From the NCBI GenBank assembly GCA_035531475.1, contig DATKST010000018.1, positions 43,313 through 107,312 on the forward strand: a stretch of DNA of 64,000 bases. Reading direction: 5' to 3'. Positions 17,743-25,933 of the stretch are shown here, one piece after another (the first letter of the stretch is position 1; each line of letters opens with the position of its first letter). A program made the translations under genes and the position numbers. This DNA comes from CALCEB01 sp035531475. Its GTDB lineage: Bacteria > Acidobacteriota > Terriglobia > UBA7540. The notes under the pieces are model-generated. The model was given only the letters and a program-made list of their open reading frames with translations, was not told the origin of the DNA and searched no databases.

Positions 17743-19440
17743 ATGGCACAAGTCACGGAAGAATCTCAAGCCAGGCCCGCGGCGGTTTCACCCGGCCGGA
17801 TTCGCGCCCCTCGCGGTACCGGTCTCACCTGCAAGGGCTGGCACCAGGAAGCAGCCATGCGGATGCTGATGAACAACCTCGATTCGGAGGTGGCAGAACG
17901 CCCCCAGGATTTAGTGGTCTATGGCGGAACCGGCAAAGCCGCTCGCAATTGGGAGAGTTTTCACGCCATCGTCCATACTCTCAAGGGTCTCGGCCACGAC
18001 GAAACGCTGCTGGTGCAGTCCGGCAAACCCGTGGGAGTGTTCCGCACCCACGAATGGGCACCTCGCGTCCTCATCGCCAACGCCAACCTGGTTGGCCACT
18101 GGTCCAACTGGGAGAAGTTCCGCGAACTGGAGCGTCTGGGCCTGACCATGTATGGCCAGATGACGGCCGGAAGTTGGATTTACATCGGCACGCAAGGCAT
18201 CCTGCAAGGAACCTTTGAGACCTTCGCCGCCGCCGCGCAGAAACACTTTGGCGGTGACCTTTCCGGCAAGCTGGTGGTGACCGGTGGCATGGGCGGCATG
18301 GGCGGCGCCCAACCCCTGGCCGCCACCCTCAACGGAGCGGCATTCCTGGGGATCGAAGTCGATTCCGAAAGAATCCTGCGCCGCATCCGCAGCGGATACT
18401 GCGACATTTGCGTCAACGATCTGGACGAGGCCTTGCGCATTTTGAAGAACGCCATCCGCCAGAAGCAGGCCGTTTCCGTGGGCCTGGTTGGAAATTGTGC
18501 GGACGTCATACCGGAGCTGGCGCGGCGGGGCATCGTGCCGGATCTGCTCACCGACCAGACCAGCGCCCATGATCCGCTGAGCGGCTATATTCCCTCCGGC
18601 CTTAGCGTGGAACAGGCCGCCGAACTTCGCCGCCTGAATCCCCAGGACTACCTCAAGCGGTCCTACGAATCGATCGCCCGGCACGTGACCGGGATGCTCG
18701 AATTGCAACGCTTGGGCGCCGCAACTTTTGATTATGGCAACAACATCCGCACCATGGCTTACGAGCACGGCGGCATCAAAGACGCCTACAACTTTCCCGG
18801 CTTTGTCCCCGCTTACATCCGGCCGCTGTTCTGCGAGGGCCGTGGTCCATTCCGCTGGGTCGCGCTTTCCGGAGAGCCTTCGGACATCTTCCGCACCGAC
18901 GATCTGGTGCTCGAGATGTTTCCGGAAAATCCCATCCTTTCCCGCTGGATTCGCTTGGCCAGAAAATACGTCAAATTCCAGGGCCTGCCCGCAAGAATCT
19001 GCTGGCTGGGCTATGGCGAGCGAGCTCCGTTTGGCGAGCGGCTGAACGACCTGGTGGCGCGGGGCGAATTAAAGGCGCCGATTGTGATGGGCCGCGATCA
19101 TCTGGATTGCGGCTCCGTGGCATCTCCCTTCCGCGAGACCGAAAGCATGAAGGACGGAAGCGATGCCATCGCCGACTGGCCGCTCCTGAACGCCCTGCTC
19201 AACACCGCATCGGGCGCAAGCTGGGTTTCCATCCATAATGGCGGAGGGGTTGGAATCGGGTATTCGCTGCACGCCGGTCAAGTGACGGTGGCGGACGGCA
19301 CCGCGGAGATGGCGGCCCGCATTGAGCGTGTTCTATCCAATGACCCGGGGATTGGCGTTGCCCGTCACGCCGACGCGGGCTATGATGAGGCCTTGCAATT
19401 CGCGAGAGAGCGGAAGATGCAGACGCCGATCGTAGGGTGA
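17743..19440 (+). CDS. hutU: Urocanate hydratase
   Basis: A 565-residue cytoplasmic enzyme that converts urocanate to 4-imidazolone-5-propionate with tightly bound NAD+. The whole family is recognisable: DLVVYGGTGKAARNWESF, TGGMGGMGGAQPLAATLNG (NAD loop), LLTDQTSAHDPLSGYIPSG, and the active-site cysteine Cys456 in GRDHLDCGSVASPFRETE. The length is normal for HutU. The ATG at 17743 is chosen because GAAGGAG at 17727-17733 lies about 9 bases upstream; the ATG at 17722 has none. hutI follows 666 bp downstream, separated by a repeat and an opposite-strand gene. hutH (histidase) and a formiminoglutamate hydrolase are not in the window. Confidence 0.97.
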   Translation: MAQVTEESQARPAAVSPGRIRAPRGTGLTCKGWHQEAAMRMLMNNLDSEVAERPQDLVVYGGTGKAARNWESFHAIVHTLKGLGHDETLLVQSGKPVGVFRTHEWAPRVLIANANLVGHWSNWEKFRELERLGLTMYGQMTAGSWIYIGTQGILQGTFETFAAAAQKHFGGDLSGKLVVTGGMGGMGGAQPLAATLNGAAFLGIEVDSERILRRIRSGYCDICVNDLDEALRILKNAIRQKQAVSVGLVGNCADVIPELARRGIVPDLLTDQTSAHDPLSGYIPSGLSVEQAAELRRLNPQDYLKRSYESIARHVTGMLELQRLGAATFDYGNNIRTMAYEHGGIKDAYNFPGFVPAYIRPLFCEGRGPFRWVALSGEPSDIFRTDDLVLEMFPENPILSRWIRLARKYVKFQGLPARICWLGYGERAPFGERLNDLVARGELKAPIVMGRDHLDCGSVASPFRETESMKDGSDAIADWPLLNALLNTASGASWVSIHNGGGVGIGYSLHAGQVTVADGTAEMAARIERVLSNDPGIGVARHADAGYDEALQFARERKMQTPIVG

Positions 19441-19575
19441 GCAGTGCCCACGTTAGGTTGGGCCCAGCGCCTTCAGGTTATGGCTTCAACCATGCCAAAT
19501 TCAAAGACTGAAGGGAAGCGGCTATGGCCGCTGAGGACTTCAGCCATGCGCTGAGGGCGTTCGCCATCGGCCTAG

Positions 19576-19755
19576 CCAATACTGTTCACTTAAGGTCCGT
19601 TCGAGAATGATGCACACTGGTGAACCAGAGCCCCTCACCCACCGCTGCGCGGTTCCCCCTCTCCCCGCAGGCGGGGAGAGGGCCGGGGTGAGGGGCCAGG
19701 CGACGCCTCTGACATCGACATCATGAGACTCACCTTAACTAAACAGTATTGGGGC
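19576..19755. mobile_element. MITE-like element, copy D
   Basis: The best-preserved pair of ends: CAATACTGTTCACTTAAGG on the left and CCTTAACTAAACAGTATTG on the right. The core is the CCCCTCACCC / CTCTCCCCGC hairpin. CCTAG precedes it and GGGCTAAC follows it. The adjacent gaps (19441-19575 and 19756-19883) hold no recognisable feature. Confidence 0.8.
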
Positions 19756-19883
19756 TAACACATTGCAAATAGCCGCAAGGCGCTCTCCACCGCAAACTTG
19801 GCGCTAAGTTATGGCGTCAAGACTCGGTTTTCAGGTGTTCGATTCGCGGGAAAAATGAAAAATGCAATGGGGCGCTTCTTTTC

Positions 19884-20048
19884 TCAGCTCTTCTTGGCGC
19901 TCACTGCGAAAAATGCCGCCACTTCCTGGTGGACTTTCTTGCTCTTGCAATGGGGGCAGCCGAAGGTTCCCTTGGAGTATTCTTCCAGGGTCATTTGCAA
20001 CGTAAACTTTTTCTTGCACTCTTTACAAACAAATTCATATTGAGGCAT
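19884..20048 (-). CDS. FmdB-family zinc-ribbon protein
   Basis: A 54-residue protein starting MPQYEFVCKECKKKFTLQM, followed by the second knuckle CPHCKSKK and a short helical tail. The pattern (M-P-x-Y-E-[FY]-x-C-x-x-C ... C-P-x-C) is the FmdB-like regulatory zinc ribbon found in many bacteria, of undefined role. I chose the ATG at 20048 because GAAGGAG lies 7 bases upstream and family members start at MPxYE; a longer frame to 20102 has no support. It is divergent from hutI, and its promoter overlaps the hutI start. Confidence 0.85.
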   Translation of the reverse strand: MPQYEFVCKECKKKFTLQMTLEEYSKGTFGCPHCKSKKVHQEVAAFFAVSAKKS

Positions 20049-20078
20049 GTAGTAGCTCCTTCGTGCTGAATCAACTAT

Positions 20079-20107
20079 ATTGTACCAGACGATCTGGAGC
20101 ATTCCAA
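20079..20107 (-). promoter_or_regulatory. Candidate sigma-70 promoter of the FmdB gene
   Basis: On the minus strand: TTGGAA (20107-20102), a 17-bp spacer and TACAAT (20084-20079). It would give a leader of ~24 bases before the ATG at 20048. The -35 box overlaps the hutI start codon at 20107, so the two genes may interfere with each other. Confidence 0.55.
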
Positions 20108-21399
20108 TGTCCCTCCGGATGAACCCGCCTCTGTTCCTTTATGATGCTTCTCAACTCTTGACATTGGCTGGATTGCCGGCCCCGAGGCGGGGTTCAGGGC
20201 TCGGCGAACTAGGCCTGATTGAGGACGGCGCCGTACTGACCCAGGGCCAGCGAATCCTGGGGGTGGGCAAAACCCGCCGGCTCGTGAAGGAGGCCCGAAG
20301 CCTTCATGCCCGGTTCATTGATTGCTCGGGCTGCGTGATGATGCCAGGATTTGTGGATTCCCATACTCATCTGCTGTTTGCGGGAAGCCGCGTCGATGAT
20401 TTTGTGCTTCGGGTCGGCGGCAAAAGCTGTCCGGAAATTGCCGCGGCCGGCGGGGGGATTCGATATTCAGCCCGCTTGTTGCGTCGTGCCTCGCCCGCCC
20501 ACCTTGTGCGCCAGGCCACGGGATTCCTGAGAGGGATGGCGGAGCACGGAACCACAACCGTTGAGGTCAAATCCGGTTACGGCCTAGACGTCAAGAATGA
20601 GTTGAAAATTCTGGAAGCCGTCCAGGAAATCAAGAAGCTCTCGGAACTTGAACTTGTTCCCACATTGCTCGCAGCTCACGCTCTCCCACCCGCCTTCCAA
20701 AACCGCCCGGCCCATTTTGTGGAGCGGATCATCCGGGACTTGGTTCCTCATGTGGCGCGCCGCAAGCTCGCCGAATTCATCGACTGTTTTTGTGAGCGTG
20801 GCGCCTTCACCGCTCAGCAATGCCGCCGTGTTTTGGAGGCGGGAGCCCAGTTCGGATTGCGGCCCCGGATTCACGCTGAACAATTGAGCCATTTCGGGGG
20901 GACAAAAGTCGCTGTAGACCTCGAGGTAGCATCAGCGGACCACCTGGACCATGTCACCCCTGCCGAAATTCGCGCCCTTTCCCGGTCGAATGTGGCGGCA
21001 ACGCTTGTTCCTGGCTCCAATTTTTTCTTGGGCCTCAATCGATATGCTCCGGCCCGCCGCCTGATCGACGCCGGGGCGATTGTGGCTCTTGCCACGGATT
21101 TCAATCCCGGCACTTGCCCCTGCCTCAACATGCAATTCATTCTTTCGCTCGCTTCATTTGCTTTGGGCATGACCCCCGCCGAGTCCATCGCCGCCTCCAC
21201 CTTGAATGCCGCTTACGCCTTGAGGCGTGACGATCGCTTGGGATCCATCGAGCCGGGCAAGCAGGCTGACCTTGCCGTTATGGACGTGGACGATTACCGC
21301 AAGATCGCTTATTACTTCGCTTTGAACCATTGTGTGCTCACTGTCAAGCGAGGCCGGGTGATTTATGAAAAATCCTCAGAATCCAGAAGTCCGGGTTAA
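20107..21399 (+). CDS. hutI: Imidazolonepropionase
   Basis: A 430-residue amidohydrolase-superfamily enzyme that opens the imidazolone ring to N-formimino-L-glutamate, the third step of histidine degradation. Metal ligands are visible in FVDSHTHLLFAGSR (~residues 82-95), IHAEQLSHFGG, ADHLDHVT and ALATDFNPGTCPCLNMQ; TTTVEVKSGYGLD is a substrate-binding signature. The length is normal. The ATG at 20107 has GGAG at 20096-20099 with 7-base spacing. It works downstream of HutU (17743-19440). The N-terminus carries a ~20-residue insert (LPAPRRGSGLGELGLIEDGA) that is slightly longer than usual. The enzyme is cytoplasmic. Confidence 0.96.
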   Translation: MSLRMNPPLFLYDASQLLTLAGLPAPRRGSGLGELGLIEDGAVLTQGQRILGVGKTRRLVKEARSLHARFIDCSGCVMMPGFVDSHTHLLFAGSRVDDFVLRVGGKSCPEIAAAGGGIRYSARLLRRASPAHLVRQATGFLRGMAEHGTTTVEVKSGYGLDVKNELKILEAVQEIKKLSELELVPTLLAAHALPPAFQNRPAHFVERIIRDLVPHVARRKLAEFIDCFCERGAFTAQQCRRVLEAGAQFGLRPRIHAEQLSHFGGTKVAVDLEVASADHLDHVTPAEIRALSRSNVAATLVPGSNFFLGLNRYAPARRLIDAGAIVALATDFNPGTCPCLNMQFILSLASFALGMTPAESIAASTLNAAYALRRDDRLGSIEPGKQADLAVMDVDDYRKIAYYFALNHCVLTVKRGRVIYEKSSESRSPG

Positions 21400-21630
21400 C
21401 CCATAAAGCTGGGTGCCCCTGGCGTTTCTTGGCGGCTTGGTGGGAATTCGGTTTCGCAGTTGACGCAAAATCATTCGCGCCAGGACGCTATGGGCAGCAA
21501 CCTTCAACGAATCAAATCCACCCCGGACACTCCCGGCTCATCGGCGCGCCAAGCCCCCCGGTCTGTGGCACAATAGCCAGTTGCAAGATTTCTTGACCGC
21601 TCAGGACTTCATCACCACGGAGGGGTTTTC

Positions 21631-23928
21631 ATGCAGGTTCGCAAGCAGGACGCCCTGGACTACCACTGCAAGGGGCGCAAGGGGAAAATCGAAATCTCGC
21701 CCACCAAGCCTTGCATGACGCAGTGGGATTTGAGCCTGGCGTACACCCCAGGCGTGGCCGTGCCTTGCCTTGAAATCGCCCGCGATCCGGAACTGGGTTA
21801 TGAGTACACGGCCAAAGCCAATCTGGTGGCTGTGGTCACAAACGGCACCGCCGTACTCGGCCTCGGCAACATTGGGCCGCTCGCCGGCAAGCCGGTGATG
21901 GAAGGCAAGGCCGTGCTCTTCAAACGCTTTGCCGATATTGACGTCTTTGACCTGGAAATCAATTCGCAGGACCCCGAGGACATGATTCGGGTCTGCCGCC
22001 TGATCGAACCGACCTTTGGGGGGATCAATCTGGAAGACATTCGCGCCCCGGAGTGCTTTGTGATTGAACAGGCCCTGCGCGAACAACTCTCGATTCCCGT
22101 CTTCCACGATGACCAACATGGAACCGCCATCATCTCCGGGGCCGCTCTCCTCAATGCCCTGGAAATCGCTGGCAAGGAAATTGGTGAAGTCCGCGCGGTT
22201 TTCAATGGCGCAGGAGCCGCGGGCCTTTCCTCTGCGGACCATTACGTGCGGCTTGGCATGAAGAAGGAAAACATCATCCTGTGTGATATTGATGGCGTCA
22301 TCTACGAGGGTCGCGAGAGGGGAATGAACCCTTACAACTCCCGTTATGCCGTCAAGACCACGATGCGAACCTTGGCCGAAGCCATCCGCGACGCGGACAT
22401 CTTTGTGGGGCTTTCGGTGGGGGAATGCGTCACTCCGGAAATGGTGCGATCCATGGCGGCCCGGCCCATCATTTTTGCGATGGCCAACCCGGAGCCCGAG
22501 ATCAGCTACGACGCCGCAAAATCGGCGCGGCCCGGCGCCATCGTGGCTACGGGCCGGTCTGACTTTCCCAACCAGGTTAATAACGTGCTTGGATTTCCCT
22601 TCATTTTCCGGGGAGCTTTGGATGTGCGGGCTCGCGCCATCAATGAAGATATGCAGATTGCCGCGACCCGGGCCTTGGCGGCCATCGCCAAGGAGGACGT
22701 TCCAGACTCGGTGCTGCGAGCCTACGGCGTGGGGAGTCTGCACTTCGGGCCGGAATACTTTATTCCCAAGCCCTTTGATCCGCGTGTCTTCATTTGGGAG
22801 TCTTCTGCGGTGGCGGAAGCAGCCATGAAAAGCGGCGTGGCTCGCATCCAGATTGATCTGGAAGCCTATCGGGACCAGCTTTCGCGCCGCCTGGGGCGAA
22901 CCTCCGAAGTGATGCAGGGTGTCCACAGCCGCGCCCGTTCCGCTCCCAAGCGGATTGTGTTTTCCGAGGGTGAGCACCCGAAGATCATCCGCGCCGCTCA
23001 TCAAATCATTGAGGAACGCATCGCCCAACCTATTCTGCTGGGCCGCCCCGAAATCATCGAAGCCCGGTCGAAGGAGTTGGGCCTTTCCCTTTTGGATACT
23101 GAAATCATCCAACCTGAGTCATCTCCGAAATTGCAGGACTACGCCTCCGCGCTATACCGCCTGCGTCAACGCCGCGGCATCACGCGCAGCGAAGCTCACG
23201 AGCAAATCGTGAATCCTAACTATTTCGGGGCTATGATGGTGCGCATGGCGGATGCCGATGGCCTGCTGGCCGGCGTTTCCCAACACTATCCGGACACCAT
23301 CCGGCCCGCTCTTGCCATCATCAACACCCGCCCCGGCGTGCGGCGGGTTTGTGGGGTTTATGTGATCCTTACCAAGAAGCAGGTCTTCTTTTTCGCGGAC
23401 ACCACCGTGAACATCGAACCTTCCTCCGAAGATCTGGCGGAGATTGCCACCCTGGCTGCTGAAGTGGCCCGCGAGTTCAATTTTGAGCCGCGCGTGGCCA
23501 TGCTCTCCTTCTCAAGTTTCGGGAGCACTCGCCACCCCGCAACGGAGAGAGTCCGGCTGGCCACCGAGATCGTAAAACGGCGGGCCCCGGATATGTGCGT
23601 GGATGGAGAGATAATGGCGGACATCGCCGTTACCCCCGAACTGCTGGCCGAGGATTACCCGTTTTCAACACTCAACGGGGGAGCAAACGTCCTGATCTTT
23701 CCGGACCTGAACGCTGCTAATATCGCCTACAAGCTGATGATGAGGATTGGCGGCGCGGAGGCGCTGGGACCGATTCTGATGGGGCTCTCGAAGCCCGTGC
23801 ATGTGCTGCAACGTGGGGCGGCCGTGGAAGAAATCGTCAACATGGCCGCCATCGCCGTTGTGCATGCCCAACGGAATGAGAGGGATGGACAAATACCGGA
23901 GGCAAAACTGCCGGGCCAGCCAACATAG
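21631..23928 (+). CDS. maeB: NADP-dependent malic enzyme fused to phosphotransacetylase-like domain
   Basis: A 765-residue two-domain protein. Residues 1-~420 are malic enzyme (oxidative decarboxylation of malate to pyruvate): SLAYTPGVAVPCLEI, VVTNGTAVLGLGNIG, FHDDQHGTAIISGAALLNAL and the dinucleotide fold VFNGAGAAGLSS near residue 190. Residues ~430-750 form the phosphotransacetylase-like part: KRIVFSEGEHPKIIRAAH, NPNYFGAMMVRMADADGLLAGV and FPDLNAANIAYKLMMRIGGAEALGPILMG. In MaeB enzymes this C-terminal domain is regulatory and senses acetyl-CoA rather than having full PTA activity. The ATG is preceded by GGAGG at seven bases. The fusion has the usual length. Confidence 0.96.
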   Translation: MQVRKQDALDYHCKGRKGKIEISPTKPCMTQWDLSLAYTPGVAVPCLEIARDPELGYEYTAKANLVAVVTNGTAVLGLGNIGPLAGKPVMEGKAVLFKRFADIDVFDLEINSQDPEDMIRVCRLIEPTFGGINLEDIRAPECFVIEQALREQLSIPVFHDDQHGTAIISGAALLNALEIAGKEIGEVRAVFNGAGAAGLSSADHYVRLGMKKENIILCDIDGVIYEGRERGMNPYNSRYAVKTTMRTLAEAIRDADIFVGLSVGECVTPEMVRSMAARPIIFAMANPEPEISYDAAKSARPGAIVATGRSDFPNQVNNVLGFPFIFRGALDVRARAINEDMQIAATRALAAIAKEDVPDSVLRAYGVGSLHFGPEYFIPKPFDPRVFIWESSAVAEAAMKSGVARIQIDLEAYRDQLSRRLGRTSEVMQGVHSRARSAPKRIVFSEGEHPKIIRAAHQIIEERIAQPILLGRPEIIEARSKELGLSLLDTEIIQPESSPKLQDYASALYRLRQRRGITRSEAHEQIVNPNYFGAMMVRMADADGLLAGVSQHYPDTIRPALAIINTRPGVRRVCGVYVILTKKQVFFFADTTVNIEPSSEDLAEIATLAAEVAREFNFEPRVAMLSFSSFGSTRHPATERVRLATEIVKRRAPDMCVDGEIMADIAVTPELLAEDYPFSTLNGGANVLIFPDLNAANIAYKLMMRIGGAEALGPILMGLSKPVHVLQRGAAVEEIVNMAAIAVVHAQRNERDGQIPEAKLPGQPT

Positions 23929-23952
23929 GCTTTCACCGCGTCGCCAGACCTT

Positions 23953-24108
23953 AGTACCACCATTCGCAATTACGGTAACGTATTCTCGCAACGTTCTTCA
24001 ACAACCCCTCACCCCCAGCCCCTCTCCCCGCAAGCGGGGAGAGGGTGGCACGCAGTGCCGGGTGAGGGGGTGCGAGAATACGTGAGCGAACTTACGAAAC
24101 GCTGCACT
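23953..24108. repeat. 155-bp dispersed repeat, copy 1
   Basis: It begins AGTACCACCATTCGC and ends ACGAAACGCTGCACT. An inner perfect 13-bp inverted repeat, ACGTATTCTCGCA / TGCGAGAATACGT, encloses a CCCCTCACCC / CTCTCCCCGC hairpin core. A second copy lies at 59545. The IS1380 element starts at its right edge. Confidence 0.75.
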
Positions 24109-25777
24109 TAGCCCGCATTTCTCACCAGCTTTTTTGAACGCTGACCGCGAGGCCGGAGGGTGGCTATTCGAGGGTCTTGGGCAGGGCCGTGTCGCCGAAA
24201 AAAGGAGTGCGACTTCGCCTCGAGACCACAGCCCCCTTTCGAGAGGTCGTGCCACCTGAATTACAAGGATTTGCCCATGCCATCAGACACCCTTCGCACT
24301 CTCCGTTTCAGCTTCGCAGGGGAATCTGCTGAAGCTGAGCCCAAATCCTCGCCCACCGTTCCGCGTAGGGATAGCCTCCCGCCAGCGCCATCCAAACCTT
24401 CCGCACCGTCACCCGCATCAGCGCCCCGATCTTCAGCAGCTTCAGCCGAATCGTGGTGCACTGCGCCCGGGCCAGCTCCGTCCCCTTCAAGCCCAACCGG
24501 CGCAGCGCCTCCATCAACAGATAGGCCATCGACGAGAAGTCCAGGCGGATCTGATTGCTCCGCAAGAACGCCGTGCTTGTCCGGTCCGCAAATAGCATCA
24601 ACTGTTCCTTGATCCGGTTCTCCATCTCGCCGCGCCTCCCAGCGTTCCGCCGATAATGAGGTCACCACAAACCGCGGGTTGGAGCCTTTCTCCAAGTGCT
24701 CCGCCTTCGCCACCACCCGCCGCGCCCGCCTCCAACTCTCTCGCGTCTGATACTCAAATTCCTTGAACACCCGTGCCGCTTGCCCCGTCTCCGCATACTC
24801 CGCCGCCTGCTCCACCTCCGGCCCGATCGCCGCCTTCAGCCGCGCGTTCTTCGCCAGCCCCAGCACATACTCCACGCCGTGGTCTTCACACCACGTCATC
24901 AGCTCTTCCCGGCAGAAGCCGGAGTCGCCGCGAATCGTGATCTTCACCTGCGACCAGGTGTGTCGAATCTGGGCCACGATCCGCTTCACTTCCTCCACGC
25001 ACCCCGCCGCCGCATCCCGGTTCGACGGCCGCAAGCGCGCGCCGAGCAACGCGTCCCCGCAGAAAATGTACAGCGGCAGATAGCAATAATTCCCGTAGTA
25101 CCCGTGAAAGGACCGCCCTTCCTGGTTGCCGTGCAGCGGATCGTCGGTGGCGTCCAGATCGAGAACGATCTCCTTTGGAGCTTCCGCGTAAGACTCCAGG
25201 AACACCGCCACCCGTAGCCGGTCCACTGCTCCTGGATCGATCACGATCTTCTTGGTGCGTTCCTTCTCTCCCACCTCCGCTCAGCTCCAAGCGGTTCAGC
25301 GTGCTCTGGCCCGCCAGCGCCTTGCCTTGATCCCGCTCCCGCGCCCTGCTCTCCCCCGTCGGATCTTCCTTCTCCGCCAGCACCGCCATCAACGGATCCT
25401 GCCGCAGTTCATCATGATCGTTCAAATCCTCGTACCCCAACGCCAACCCGTACACCCTCTGTGCCACCAGCTCCTTCACCGTGTGCTCGATCCGTTCCCC
25501 GTCCCGATGGTCCGTAAAGCAGGCCGCAAACCGCTCCACGATCCCCGTCCGCTTCTCCACCTCACGCAGCAGCAATCCTCCCCCATCGCTGGTGATCGTC
25601 CCCCCACCAAAACCCGCCCGCACTTGCCGCTTCCCCAGGGGCTGACATTCAAAAGGTTTTCCGCTACACTCTGTAGTCATAAAGGCTGTCTCCTTTTCTG
25701 GCGCAAGTTTTTCTCAATAAAATGCTGATGCCAGAAGAGACAGCCTTTTTCAATTGTTTAGTGAGAAATCCGGGCTA
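24109..25777 (-). mobile_element. IS1380-family insertion sequence, decayed
   Basis: A 1.67-kb element bounded by 17-bp inverted repeats with one mismatch: TAGCCCGCATTTCTCAC at 24109-24125 and the reverse complement of TAGCCCGGATTTCTCAC at 25761-25777. It contains one transposase gene on the minus strand, broken by two frame disruptions. If the outer TAG/CTA is target DNA, the flanks would be TTAG and CTAG; the exact target duplication cannot be fixed from one copy. Confidence 0.85.
24308..25680 (-). pseudogene. IS1380-family transposase, frameshifted and internally deleted
   Basis: The protein starts at 25680 (MTTECSGKPFECQPLGKR) and shows the family N-terminus, with FGGGTITSDGGGLLLREVE and GYEDLNDHDELRQDPLMAVL. 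After LAGQSTLNRLELS (about 25290) a one-base indel shifts the frame. The second piece (VGEKERTKKIVIDPGAVDRL ...) carries the catalytic-domain motifs DLDATDDPLHGNQEGRSFHG and GDSGFCREELMTWCE. After SLSAERWEAR (about 24640) the frame is lost again and resumes as GEMENRIKEQLMLFADRTS, ending at 24308. Intact relatives have about a dozen more residues at this second junction, so a short deletion is inferred. The enzyme cannot be made as one chain. Confidence 0.85.
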
Positions 25778-25893
25778 GTGGGTTCGCTTGAGACGGTGGC
25801 GACAGGTGAGACAAATGAGACAAAATATTTTGGAGGGCGGAGCGGACGGCTGGCGCGGGCGTTTCCCCCGATGTGGACTGCCGTAGCGGCGGG

Positions 25894-25933
25894 CTTTAGC
25901 CCTGCACTCTACGCTTTAGCCCGGCACTCTACG
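25894..25933. repeat. Tandem pair of 20-bp units
   Basis: CTTTAGCCCTGCACTCTACG (25894-25913) is followed directly by CTTTAGCCCGGCACTCTACG (25914-25933), one mismatch apart. The TAA stop of the GH106-like gene on the minus strand lies inside the second unit, so the last ~10 residues of that protein are repeat-encoded. Confidence 0.7.

Noticed and set aside
21601..23112. 503-residue open frame antisense to maeB
   Set aside because: The sense strand encodes a complete malic enzyme domain; the antisense frame shows no motif and no ribosome-binding site.
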